The position numbers and the translations under genes were made by a program. A stretch of DNA of 34,650 bases, taken from positions 1 to 34,650 of the IMG/VR virus record IMGVR_UViG_3300009538_000081. One strand, 5' to 3'. This DNA comes from a virus. Under the pieces are notes generated by a model that was given only the letters and a program-made list of their open reading frames with translations, did no database searches and had not been told where the DNA came from. Numbering within the stretch: the stretch's first letter is position 1; each line of letters opens with the position of its first letter. This document shows positions 13,994 to 21,255 of this stretch, one piece after another.

Positions 13994-14371
13994 ATGAGGA
14001 TTAAGCGACCGACCTACCCGTTATTTAAGGAAAGAGAAAAACTGAACAGAAAAGTGTTTACAAAAGAAATAAGGACAATTCTTAGAATGAGGAAATCGGG
14101 ATATAGTTTTCGGAAAATAGCGGAATTTCTTGAGATAAGCCATGCTGTCGTCTACTCTTACTGGCTTAGAAAATGCGATCCAGAAAGATTTGAGGAAGCA
14201 AGGCAGAGAGAAAGAGATCGCAAGATAAAGTATTACTATAAAAAACGCAGGGGAAGCAAAGAATTGAAAGAGGCGCTTCGCAGGCAGTATCAAAGGGATA
14301 AAGAAAAACCAGGTTGGAAATCGTATCAGCAGAAAGTTTGGAAGTGGAGAATTAAAAAGGTTTCCGGCTAA
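13994..14371 (+). CDS. Helix-turn-helix DNA-binding protein
   Basis: The 125-residue protein is very basic. Residues about 28-55, with LRMRKSGYSFRKIAEFLEIS and then HAVVYSYW, fit a helix-turn-helix of the type used by resolvases and transposase-related regulators (helix, 'SGYSFRKIAEFL' turn, recognition helix 'SHAVVYSYW'). The C-terminal half (EEARQRERDRKIKYYYKKRR...) is a highly charged helix that could bind DNA non-specifically or a partner. It follows the sigma factor and may act with it in gene control, or act in packaging. It ends in a strong hairpin region, so it may be the last gene of a transcript. Confidence 0.6.
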   Translation: MRIKRPTYPLFKEREKLNRKVFTKEIRTILRMRKSGYSFRKIAEFLEISHAVVYSYWLRKCDPERFEEARQRERDRKIKYYYKKRRGSKELKEALRRQYQRDKEKPGWKSYQQKVWKWRIKKVSG

Positions 14372-14376
14372 GGTTT

Positions 14377-14404
14377 CCCGGATGGGCGCTTGCGCCGGTC
14401 CGGG
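14377..14404 (+). other. Strong GC-rich hairpin after the HTH gene
   Basis: CCCGGATGGGCGC (14377-14389) pairs with GCGCCGGTCCGGG (14392-14404), twelve of thirteen positions including one G-T, around a two-base turn. No U-tract follows (the next bases are GATCCTAAG), so it is not a standard intrinsic terminator. It may stop exonuclease or mark an RNA-processing site. Confidence 0.6.
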
Positions 14405-14424
14405 GATCCTAAGCTCAAAATTAT

Positions 14425-14616
14425 ATGACAAAAACTAAAGAAATAAAAAGAAGCAAATACTGGAACACAATGGTCGATATTTTAGAAGGTCAGTTTCCAA
14501 AAGGCGAATGCAAGGAAAGGGGAAAAGCATTAGTGCTTTTGGCCTATATCGAAATGATGTTGATTGGCACTAAGTTTGATGAAAACGGAGAACCAATAAA
14601 AAAGTTATGCAAATAG
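14425..14616 (+). CDS. Small hypothetical protein
   Basis: The 63-residue protein is not recognised. It starts with a basic stretch (MTKTKEIKRSKYW) and continues with a helix (ALVLLAYIEMMLIGTKF) that is amphipathic and not long enough for a membrane span with certainty. Its end overlaps the next gene by ten bases, showing operon coupling. It lies among small genes between the HTH gene and the scaffold. Confidence 0.5.
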   Translation: MTKTKEIKRSKYWNTMVDILEGQFPKGECKERGKALVLLAYIEMMLIGTKFDENGEPIKKLCK

Positions 14617-15110
14617 CTTTCAACAACTGCGTTAAAAAAGGAGGCGAGGTAAGTACGGCGACCGGCCCAGATGCCCAGTACGGTTTGAAAGAAGGAGAGT
14701 ACCGGGAGTATTGCTGGCTCGCGGGAATGAAGAAACCGGCCTTAGGGAACAAAAAGAAGGTTAAGGCGGCCAAAGTATCCAAAGTCAAAGCGATAACGGT
14801 TGCCGTGGCCGTGGCGGCCGCCGTGGGAGGGGCCTATGTCGAAACTGGCGGGGGATTTACCGAGATTGATACTGGATTGATAACAAACGCGCGCTACGAG
14901 GAGATTAAGAGTGATTTAATCGATAAGCATTCTAAGAATCAGCTTTCGGCCATCGAGTTATTCTACGGCGAACAAGAAACGATGAAAGAGTATCGGGCCG
15001 TCATCGACAAGGAGGTCAAAAAAGGAAGCTTCAAAAATCTTGATTTTAAAGGGGTTACCCAGGAAGTTTTACTCTCAAAAATAATAAATAATCTTTCAAC
15101 AAAGAAATAA
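14607..15110 (+). CDS. Hypothetical protein with one Ala/Val-rich helix
   Basis: The 167-residue protein opens with NNCVKKGGEVSTATGPDAQYGL...GEYREYC, a pattern seen in small phage proteins of unknown function (recalled, not searched). After a Lys-rich linker, residues about 61-78 (AITVAVAVAAAVGGAYV) form a small-residue hydrophobic helix, either a weak membrane segment or a packed helix. The C-terminal half is charged and helical. It overlaps the upstream gene by ten bases. Membrane insertion would fit a DNA-entry or lysis-related role, but nothing else supports that. Confidence 0.5.
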   Translation: MQIAFNNCVKKGGEVSTATGPDAQYGLKEGEYREYCWLAGMKKPALGNKKKVKAAKVSKVKAITVAVAVAAAVGGAYVETGGGFTEIDTGLITNARYEEIKSDLIDKHSKNQLSAIELFYGEQETMKEYRAVIDKEVKKGSFKNLDFKGVTQEVLLSKIINNLSTKK

Positions 15111-15111
15111 C

Positions 15112-15441
15112 ATGTCAAACATACTCGAACTCGTCTTACAAAAATTAGGCAAAAAGAGTCCGGCCGAATTAAGCCAGATTGGGAGGGAAACCTATGAGCG
15201 CTTTGAGAAAATCCTGACAGGCGAACCGCTCACTTTGGATAAACTGCACGCTTTTATGAAATCCGAGCGGGCGAGCATCCAGGACGATTTAGATAAGGGA
15301 GTCGAGATGAATTCGAATCTCGATATGTTTCTAAAGGCCAGGTCGATGGACTGCAAAATTTGGATAACTTTGATGGAATCGCCCAAGCAGGCGGCCGAGA
15401 TGCTTGAGCAATATCTTAAAAAGATTCACGGGATTAAATAA
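15112..15441 (+). CDS. Helical hypothetical protein
   Basis: The 109-residue protein is helical and mildly charged: ILELVLQKLGKKSPAELSQIG at the start and EQYLKKIHGIK at the end. It has no hydrophobic span, and its single Cys does not suggest a metal site. It starts one base after the previous stop and is followed by an A/T-rich leader. It resembles small phage assembly or head-associated proteins only in size and location; no family is recognised. Confidence 0.5.
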   Translation: MSNILELVLQKLGKKSPAELSQIGRETYERFEKILTGEPLTLDKLHAFMKSERASIQDDLDKGVEMNSNLDMFLKARSMDCKIWITLMESPKQAAEMLEQYLKKIHGIK

Positions 15442-15452
15442 TTTTTAAATCT

Positions 15453-15656
15453 ATGCCTTACGATTTATTTACAAAAAAAGTCAAGGGTAAGAAAAAGTAT
15501 TGCATGACTTCGAAAGATAGCGGGAAAACATATTGTTCCAATTCGGCAGCGGCCAGAAAGAAAATGATGAAACTGCACGAAGCCTTCAAGACCGGCTGGA
15601 AACCGACGGGGAAAGCTAAAACCCGGACACAAGAGACACTACGTCTTAAGAAGTAA
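15453..15656 (+). CDS. Small basic hypothetical protein, phage head-region type
   Basis: The 67-residue protein is strongly basic. It contains KKKYCMTSKDSGKTYCSNSAAARKKMMKLHEAF, which recalls a short phage pattern of the form 'WCVxxKDTGKxxGCxxSxxxAxAxMRALYA' found near head genes. The two Cys are 12 residues apart and may be a metal pair or a disulfide. The C-terminus is a basic tail, suggesting nucleic-acid contact. The start follows an A/T-rich leader with no Shine-Dalgarno site. Confidence 0.55.
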   Translation: MPYDLFTKKVKGKKKYCMTSKDSGKTYCSNSAAARKKMMKLHEAFKTGWKPTGKAKTRTQETLRLKK

Positions 15657-15671
15657 AAGGATAAAATTATA

Positions 15672-15696
15672 AAGGTCGAGTAAAGTATTTATTAAA
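15672..15696 (+). promoter_or_regulatory. GGTCG motif before the 15710 gene
   Basis: AAGGTCG (15672-15678) is followed by TAAAG and TATTTATTAAA, matching the first half and the ATTAA end of the shared intergenic motif with two or three bases of difference in spacing. It ends about 13 bases before the ATG at 15710. Confidence 0.35.
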
Positions 15697-15709
15697 TTAA
15701 ATTATTACC

Positions 15710-16096
15710 ATGGTTACATTATCTAAAGAAGAAAGAGCTAAAAAGCAAGCCGAGGCTCTAAAACTAATTCCTTTCGGATTCGTCGGTGGCAAGGAACTTA
15801 AAGCGATCTTAGATAAGGGCCCCAGCGGAGTGACCGAAGACGAAAAAGCGATCCTGCGATCCAGAATAACTTATTTGACCGAACAGCAAATTGAAGATTT
15901 TGGATTAGAGGAAAAGAGCGCAGAAGAAACCCCAGCGAGTTCAGTAGAAGAAGGAGGAGAGGAGGTTCCGCCGGCAGAAACTCCAAAGGAAAAGAAAGCG
16001 AGAGAGAAGGCAGAGAAGGAAGCGGCTACGGCAAAAGCGAAAGCCGACAAAGAAGCCGCAAAAGCGGCCAAGGAAGCGGCTAAGAAAAAGAAATAA
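15710..16096 (+). CDS. Hypothetical protein with Lys/Ala/Glu tail
   Basis: The 128-residue protein has an N-terminal helical part with FGFVGGKELKAILDKGPSG, an acidic linker (about 70-90, EESSVEEGGEEVPP-like composition) and a C-terminal Lys/Ala/Glu tail (about 90-128) reminiscent of histone H1-type tails and ribosomal-protein extensions. The tail should be a charged helix or disordered and may bind DNA. The GGTCG-type motif precedes it. It lies just before the scaffold gene. Function unknown. Confidence 0.55.
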   Translation: MVTLSKEERAKKQAEALKLIPFGFVGGKELKAILDKGPSGVTEDEKAILRSRITYLTEQQIEDFGLEEKSAEETPASSVEEGGEEVPPAETPKEKKAREKAEKEAATAKAKADKEAAKAAKEAAKKKK

Positions 16097-16122
16097 CGAG
16101 CCGGTGATTGAAGACGGCATTA

Positions 16123-16152
16123 TTCAGAACATTTAACGCCAAACCCTATAAT
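16123..16152 (+). promoter_or_regulatory. Possible sigma-70 promoter before the scaffold gene
   Basis: A perfect TATAAT (16147-16152) has TTCAGA (16123-16128, four of six matches) 18 bases upstream. Transcription would begin near 16159, at the foot of a small hairpin CGGAC / GTCCG (16159-16163 and 16174-16178), and would serve the scaffold and major capsid genes. The -35 is weak, so this is a moderate call. Confidence 0.45.
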
Positions 16153-16210
16153 TCGTTGCGGACATTTTCGAAAGTCCGAAACGAGAAGTAGGACGGCATA
16201 ACAAAATTTT

Positions 16211-16897
16211 ATGGCAAACCCAAACCCCAAAAAGGACGACCCTAAAAAAGTCAAACCCAAAGATGGGACGGGACCGGCAGGTGCGGGGTCTCCGCCAGAG
16301 CCGGAACCTGATTATAAAACGAAGTTCAGCGAGTCTACCCGGGAGAACCAGCGGCTTATTACCACGGTTATCCCAGAGAAAGACAGAAAAATCGCTGACC
16401 TTGAGACCAAGCTACAAAGCGCAACTCTTTCTGAAGAAGAATTGGTTGAAGAATTTCCTGATTTTGAGGATATGAGTCCCGAAGAGCAGAAAAAGGCCAG
16501 GGCGCGTCTTATCGAAAAGAAACGTTTACTGACCTTAGAGGCAAAGCAAAAGATGAGAGAGGATTACGATGCCTTGCCCGAAGATATCCGCAAAAAGATA
16601 GAAAAGAAAGGCGGATACAATGCTTTTAGGGATTTCGCGTGTTCCCCGGACAACGCCGGGCAGAAGAATCTTCTCAACCTTGCTAAGTCCTTCATTTTCG
16701 AAGAGGGAGGCGAAGAACCACCCGCAACGATTGAAGAACCACGGCCAGGATTAGAGGAGGCGCCAGGCGGAGGCCCAACAGTCGAAATTCCCTCGGAGGG
16801 AACGATGACTGCGGCAGAAGCCGGCGAACTACGCACTAAAAATCCAGTCAAGTATAACGAACTTGTCCGCACCAAAAAACTCAAAATAAGGGATTAG
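16211..16897 (+). CDS. Scaffolding protein
   Basis: Scaffolding proteins guide capsid assembly and then leave the prohead. This 228-residue protein has the expected character: Pro/Lys-rich disordered start, charged helix about 40-95 (acidic LSEEELVEEFPDFEDM), second helical region about 100-150, Pro/Glu/Gly-rich linker, and a basic C-terminal segment ending ELVRTKKLKIRD (about 200-228) that would bind the inside of the coat. Pairing with the major capsid gene directly downstream is the best support. Glu/Lys content and size match scaffolds of P22-like and HK97-type phages. Confidence 0.75.
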   Translation: MANPNPKKDDPKKVKPKDGTGPAGAGSPPEPEPDYKTKFSESTRENQRLITTVIPEKDRKIADLETKLQSATLSEEELVEEFPDFEDMSPEEQKKARARLIEKKRLLTLEAKQKMREDYDALPEDIRKKIEKKGGYNAFRDFACSPDNAGQKNLLNLAKSFIFEEGGEEPPATIEEPRPGLEEAPGGGPTVEIPSEGTMTAAEAGELRTKNPVKYNELVRTKKLKIRD

Positions 16898-16915
16898 TCC
16901 AATTCTTCCGACATC

Positions 16916-16939
16916 GGTCGCAGAAAGGGTAAGATTATC
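16916..16939 (+). promoter_or_regulatory. GGTCG-like motif before the capsid gene
   Basis: TCGGTCG followed by AAAGGG and TAAGATTATC lies 13-39 bases before the ATG at 16953. It shares GGTCG, AAG and an A/T block with the intergenic motif, with offsets of one to three bases. Confidence 0.35.
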
Positions 16940-16952
16940 GGTTTTTATTCAA

Positions 16953-18038
16953 ATGGATACATACGGAGACAATTTAGGAGAACGTTTTGCCGTAACAGCT
17001 TTGGACAAATACTTCGAAGAGACAGTCGTGGATAAGATTACCAACCGCAATTACGAAAGGTATATTACGGAAGGTGGCGCCTCATTGGTTCACATTAAGA
17101 CTTTTGGCAGTTTGACATTAGGCACTTATACCGGCGCTAACATGACTGCCGAGGATCCATCAGAAAGCGAAGGAGATTTTAATCCCGATCAGCAAAGGTA
17201 TTATTACTTCACGATTTTAAGTCTCACCAAATTCGAAGATTACGTCAAAGACCCTGAAAGCGACTTGATTAAGAACGCTGTCGCCCAGTTAAAGGAAGCG
17301 GTGGATGCTTATGTTCTTGGTTTGTACGCCGATGCTGGCTCTGGCAACAGAGTAGGTATCGATTACAGCACCGGGACCATAACTATTACCGTTACTACTG
17401 GAGCTTGCGTCGGAGTTGGAACTACTTGGACATCTGCGATGACTGGTTTGGGAATTAAAGCGACTGGCCATTCGAAATGGTACAGATTTACCTATGCCAG
17501 TGCGACTACTGGTTTTGCCTATAATGACTCTGACGATGATACAGCTTCTTACGACGGAGGTACGATTACAGCTGCTGCCTACACCATCGAAGCGGCCGCA
17601 GTTAAGACTATTACCGTAGACAATGTCTTTGAATCGGTTGATGGATTGGCTATCAGATTATCTGAAAACAAGATTCCCAAATCCAATCGTTGGATAGTGT
17701 TTAACGCCCGCGTCGCTTCTGTGGCAAGAAGGTCCGATGAATTGACTCAGCCTCTCCAATCCTCTTATGAGGATGTGGTTAAGAGGGGATTGATTGGAAT
17801 GATGGCTGGATTTACGGTTTACGAGAACGAACAAGTTTCTGGTAATAGCGTAACTGGTTGGTATATCATGGCTGGGCACACTTCGGCCATCACTTTCGCG
17901 ATGGAGATGCAACAGTCCGGTATCGAAAACGATATTATCGGCAACTTCGGCAGGAGGTTTAAAGCCCTGTGGGTTTACGGTGGCAAAGTTCTCGACGAAC
18001 GCAGAAAAGGACTCGCGTACATGTGGGTTAAGGTTTAG
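16953..18038 (+). CDS. Major capsid protein, HK97 fold with a beta insertion
   Basis: This 361-residue protein should be the main shell protein. Position after the scaffold and the overall order fit: an N-terminal arm (about 1-60), a strand-rich and helical P-domain region (about 80-130), and a C-terminal core with FNARVASVARRSDEL, GFTVYENEQV and LDERRKG near the end, typical of HK97-like coats. Residues about 140-216 are different: Thr/Ser/Gly-rich strands (GTITITVTTGACVGVGTTW...WYRFTYAS) of the kind found in phage fibre and tail beta domains. This looks like an insertion domain comparable in position to the P22 coat I-domain, probably displayed on the capsid surface. No other gene here is a better capsid candidate. 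Confidence 0.8.
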   Translation: MDTYGDNLGERFAVTALDKYFEETVVDKITNRNYERYITEGGASLVHIKTFGSLTLGTYTGANMTAEDPSESEGDFNPDQQRYYYFTILSLTKFEDYVKDPESDLIKNAVAQLKEAVDAYVLGLYADAGSGNRVGIDYSTGTITITVTTGACVGVGTTWTSAMTGLGIKATGHSKWYRFTYASATTGFAYNDSDDDTASYDGGTITAAAYTIEAAAVKTITVDNVFESVDGLAIRLSENKIPKSNRWIVFNARVASVARRSDELTQPLQSSYEDVVKRGLIGMMAGFTVYENEQVSGNSVTGWYIMAGHTSAITFAMEMQQSGIENDIIGNFGRRFKALWVYGGKVLDERRKGLAYMWVKV

Positions 18039-18071
18039 CCTTAGCCCGCTTTTACGTTTGACTGACATTCT

Positions 18072-18135
18072 TTTGACTTTCCTTGTAGTCAGACTCTTGG
18101 GCCATTCGGCCCTTGAGCCTGCCCATAAGAGCAGG
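18072..18135 (+). other. Three consecutive hairpins after the capsid gene
   Basis: TTTGACT / AGTCAGA (18072-18078 and 18087-18093, loop TTCCTTGT) is followed by GGGCC-ATTC-GGCCC (18099-18112) and CCTGC / GCAGG (18118-18122 and 18131-18135). None has a clean U-tract. The first two match the paired hairpins at 19230-19272 in layout and loop sequence. Probably an mRNA processing or stability element for the abundant capsid message, or a weak terminator. Confidence 0.6.
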
Positions 18136-18196
18136 ATTCCTTCAAGGTAGAGGCGTGGGACGGCCATCAACCAAACCCCATGCGGCATCCAAACGA

Positions 18197-18220
18197 AAGG
18201 TCGTGAAGGGATAAATTAAA
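18197..18220 (+). promoter_or_regulatory. GGTCG motif, full match, before the beta-helix gene
   Basis: AAGGTCGTGAAGGGATAAAT begins at 18197 and continues to ATTAAA at 18220. It matches GGTCG-N2-AAG-N-GATA-N-ATTAA at every fixed position without gaps, as does the copy at 32917. It ends 13 bases before the ATG. Confidence 0.5.
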
Positions 18221-18233
18221 ACGCTTTATTCAA

Positions 18234-19229
18234 ATGTTTAAAGAAAAATTTATCGATATCGAAGAAGCATTGGATAAACTGATGGTTACCACCGGCCGAG
18301 CTTTTTACGTGATGAATACCACGGATCCTGGTTACGACGATTTTGTCAAAAGAGCTGGCAATTATCGTGATGGTGTGGCGAAAGTTTATAATAACGTTGC
18401 CGATGCCTACAATGCTGCTGTTACTAATAGAAACGACGTGATTTATTTATCCGCCAACAGTGTGCACACCTTAACCACAATGCTGACTGTCTCTAAAAGT
18501 AGAGTTAATTTCGTTGGAATGGATGGTGGTGGAAGATATACCGAACAGGGTACAAGAGTGCAAACAACAGTCGGGGCCGCGGCCGCTGCCGTAATAAAGA
18601 ATACGGGAACGAGGAATTCATTTAGAGGGATAAAGTTTATCCAGAACGATACAAACGCAGCCGCCATCAATGTCTTTATAGCAGCTGGAAGTAGCACTGT
18701 GTATGAGAACTGTTCGTTTATTTTTGAGGTAACGGACAATCTTAACAAGACAACTGCTACTGAAGTGCTGTGCGGAGAAGCTGGCGGAACATTTAGGGAG
18801 TGCGTATTCGGGAATGATTGTATTCTTAGCTCTGCTGCCCGTTCGGTCTTCACTTTTGACAATGTCTCGGGTTCAGCTACTGGTGATGCGTCCAAACATT
18901 GCACATTCATTGATTGTATGTGGACGATTCAATCCAGTTCAGCCAGTGCTTACTTTGTGAGTGCTGCTGATACAGCAGCTTTGAAATTCCGAACGACATT
19001 CATTAATCCTGTTTTCCATGCGGCTGTTAATGCCACCAATTCTGCAGTTATTCTTACTGATGCTTTCGCTTCAGTGAGCGGTTTAGTGGAAGGAAATATA
19101 TTGATTGTAAATCCTGCTACGAACTGCACCAATCTATGCACAGTTAACAACAATGTAAAAGTTGTTGGTAATAGCATGGCTGGTGGAGCAGATACTGCGT
19201 ATGTTGGTATTGGTATTGTGCCCGCTTAG
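18234..19229 (+). CDS. Virion beta-helix (pectate-lyase-like) protein
   Basis: The 331-residue protein reads as a right-handed beta-helix. After a helical start it has DVIYLSANSVHTLTTMLTVSKSRVNFVGMDGGG and repeated short strands with Asn/Ser/Thr turns (GIKFIQNDTN, ENCSFIF, RECVFGNDC, HCTFIDCMW), the pattern of pectate-lyase-like decoration and tailspike folds. Several Cys occur within the helical rungs. There is no signal peptide. It directly follows the capsid and is framed on both sides by matching hairpin pairs, so it is likely an abundant virion protein such as decoration, head fibre or spike. No carbohydrate-cleaving residues are identifiable. Confidence 0.65.
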   Translation: MFKEKFIDIEEALDKLMVTTGRAFYVMNTTDPGYDDFVKRAGNYRDGVAKVYNNVADAYNAAVTNRNDVIYLSANSVHTLTTMLTVSKSRVNFVGMDGGGRYTEQGTRVQTTVGAAAAAVIKNTGTRNSFRGIKFIQNDTNAAAINVFIAAGSSTVYENCSFIFEVTDNLNKTTATEVLCGEAGGTFRECVFGNDCILSSAARSVFTFDNVSGSATGDASKHCTFIDCMWTIQSSSASAYFVSAADTAALKFRTTFINPVFHAAVNATNSAVILTDAFASVSGLVEGNILIVNPATNCTNLCTVNNNVKVVGNSMAGGADTAYVGIGIVPA

Positions 19230-19272
19230 AGACTTCCTTGTGGTCTTACTTGGCTCCTTTACGGGGGCCAAG
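19230..19272 (+). other. Paired hairpins after the beta-helix gene
   Basis: AGAC-TTCCTTGTG-GTCT (19230-19246) is followed by CTTGGCTCC / GGGGCCAAG (19249-19257 and 19264-19272) around TTTACG. The first loop shares TTCCTTGT with the first hairpin after the capsid gene (18072-18093), and both arrays then have a GC-rich second stem containing a GGCC-type core. There is no U-tract. Confidence 0.6.
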
Positions 19273-19274
19273 AC

Positions 19275-19298
19275 AAGGTCGCAAAGATAAAATAAAAC
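19275..19298 (+). promoter_or_regulatory. GGTCG motif before the 19306 gene
   Basis: AAGGTCGCAAAGATAAAATA (19275-19294) matches the shared motif with a two- to three-base shorter middle, then runs into an A/T leader ending AAATTTT just before the ATG at 19306. Confidence 0.45.
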
Positions 19299-19305
19299 AA
19301 ATTTT

Positions 19306-19578
19306 ATGGCAACAGAATATAGAAAATTTAGAATTACGCTTCAACTGAAAACTCCCGAAGGAGATAAGAAGGCGGTTTACGAGGTGGACGTGGATAATAA
19401 CAGTATTAAAGACGTGATGGGCATTGATTACCGGACACTCGAACAAAAAGATGCCGTCCATCAGGTTTTATTCAAAATGATAGAATTTTTGAGAATGAAA
19501 ATCGACTGGCAAATTATCAAGGTTCAAAGATTAGACGAAACAAACGTTGAAATAAAAGAGATAAAAACAAATGCTTAG
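19306..19578 (+). CDS. Small hypothetical protein
   Basis: The 90-residue protein has a beta-rich first half (FRITLQLKTPEGDKKAVYEVDVDNN) and a helical second half (VHQVLFKMIEFLRMKIDWQIIKV). It overlaps the following propeller-like gene by eight bases. It may be a head-completion or tail-chaperone-type protein by size and place, but no family is recognised. An A/T leader with AAATTTT precedes the ATG, the same end as before the scaffold gene. Confidence 0.55.
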   Translation: MATEYRKFRITLQLKTPEGDKKAVYEVDVDNNSIKDVMGIDYRTLEQKDAVHQVLFKMIEFLRMKIDWQIIKVQRLDETNVEIKEIKTNA

Positions 19579-21250
19579 ACAAGAAACCATACGGTCATTT
19601 CTTGGATTCGGGGATAACAAAATGGCGGGAGAGATTTACTACTCGCAAGGTATGCGTTGGTCGGGATTCGGGATAAAACCCGATTGGAGATTGAGCGATT
19701 CGATTAGTAGTACAACCTTGGCGGCCCTGACATTGTTAACCTTTTTTGCCCAGAGAACAGAAACCAGCACGGTCTATAATTTCGGATTGGGAAATACTGG
19801 AAAATTATTCAAAGTCGAACAGAACCTTAATACCTGGACTGAAGTCTCCGGGATTACAACGACCGGATATGGTAATGGTTTGGGAGTCGATACGGAAAGC
19901 AATATCATTATTGCTGGCAGACAATACCTTTGTAAAATTAGTCCCGCCAATCCGAATGTCATAACAAATAACTGGAAGGATCTCGGTTCTGACGAGATAA
20001 CGATGTGGCGGCCGATTGAAAGATATGAAGATACGACGCTCATTGGCAATAAAAACAAGATAGCGACTTATACCGGAGACGGATCTGATTTCGCGGCAGA
20101 TACCCTCGAATTCCCAGCGGGATTCGTAATCAATAATATCAAATCTGGCCAAGGAGGTATTCTTATAGGAATGAATTTCGGCAACTGGGGAGTGCTGGCT
20201 TTGTGGGACAATTATTCGGATCGGGCAATCACTCCTTGGATCTGGTTTGACGAACCGATTTACTCCATCGCCAAATACAAAGGTCAATGGATCGTGGCGG
20301 TCGGCGACGAATTCATCATTACCAATGGTTATACTTACAATCATTTATGTTTCGCCCCCGATAGTAAGATTTACGGTACCAGATTCGTAATGGAACACAG
20401 TCCGGGTTGTATGACGGTTAAAGATAATTATCTAATCGTGGCTGGTGGCCAAGGAGAGGTCAACCGACGGCAACAAGGAATCTGGATTTACAATTTAGAT
20501 ATTGGACTTTGGAATTTCTGCCCGGTTTCTAACGGGGTAACCGAGAACGTTTCAATCGGAGGGATACTATCAGATGACGCCTTCAACTTCTTCGTTTCCT
20601 ACCAGACAAGTTCTCCAGCAAAAAGGTATATTGGAAAACTCTATACCGCCATGCCGGCAAAAGCATATTTCATCACTTTGCCCTGGGGAACGGGAGACAA
20701 TAAGAAAACGGCCGAAGGACTACTCCTCAATTTCGGTTTCGATATGGTTAATTCCAATTACGAAGCCAATCCCGCGATCACCATAAAAGCGGGAATTAGC
20801 GACTGTAAAAGGCAACTGTGGAATTACGGCCAGACGAGAGCGGTTTCAACGAACAAAAAGATATTAAAAGTCGATGGGAGTTATAGCAGCATAAATAAAG
20901 CCGAGGTCGGCGACGAGATAACGGTTTTGGAGGGGACCAATGCGGGCGAATCGCGTTACCTCGTCAGTATTGCCAATCCAGGAACAAATACCGAAGAATG
21001 GACAGTTGATAGCGATTTCTCCAATTTGACGGAAAGTACGGTTTACCTCAATATCAGTCCTTTCAAAAAAATAACAAGCGTGACAGTTTCTACGGCCGAG
21101 ATTAAAGAAGAGGGTTTTTATCTACCAATCGAAAGCGCGCCGGTCGGTAAGAAGTTCATGGTCAAGATAGCATTCGTGATCGCTGGTAATAATATGGTGC
21201 CGGAGATAACATCGATGTCTTTAATTTATAACGACCTGGGTTTTAATTAA
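19571..21250 (+). CDS. Beta-propeller-like tail/hub protein, possibly P22 gp10-like
   Basis: The 559-residue protein is built of repeated strands with Trp and Gly turns: NFGLGNTGKLFKVEQNLNTW, LGVDTESNIIIAGRQYLCKI, IYSIAKYKGQWIVAVGDEFI and LIVAGGQGEVNRRQQGIWIY, each a blade-like unit over about residues 50-330. A C-terminal part (about 400-559) is a beta-sandwich with ITVLEGTNAGESRYLVSI. The layout matches propeller-type packaged-DNA stabilisation or neck/tail-hub proteins of podoviruses such as P22 gp10. It lies between small neck-region genes and fibre-like proteins. The gp10 equivalence is an inference from architecture and gene order; a tail fibre base or tail tube is possible. Confidence 0.55.
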   Translation: MLRQETIRSFLGFGDNKMAGEIYYSQGMRWSGFGIKPDWRLSDSISSTTLAALTLLTFFAQRTETSTVYNFGLGNTGKLFKVEQNLNTWTEVSGITTTGYGNGLGVDTESNIIIAGRQYLCKISPANPNVITNNWKDLGSDEITMWRPIERYEDTTLIGNKNKIATYTGDGSDFAADTLEFPAGFVINNIKSGQGGILIGMNFGNWGVLALWDNYSDRAITPWIWFDEPIYSIAKYKGQWIVAVGDEFIITNGYTYNHLCFAPDSKIYGTRFVMEHSPGCMTVKDNYLIVAGGQGEVNRRQQGIWIYNLDIGLWNFCPVSNGVTENVSIGGILSDDAFNFFVSYQTSSPAKRYIGKLYTAMPAKAYFITLPWGTGDNKKTAEGLLLNFGFDMVNSNYEANPAITIKAGISDCKRQLWNYGQTRAVSTNKKILKVDGSYSSINKAEVGDEITVLEGTNAGESRYLVSIANPGTNTEEWTVDSDFSNLTESTVYLNISPFKKITSVTVSTAEIKEEGFYLPIESAPVGKKFMVKIAFVIAGNNMVPEITSMSLIYNDLGFN

Positions 21251-21255
21251 CAATT

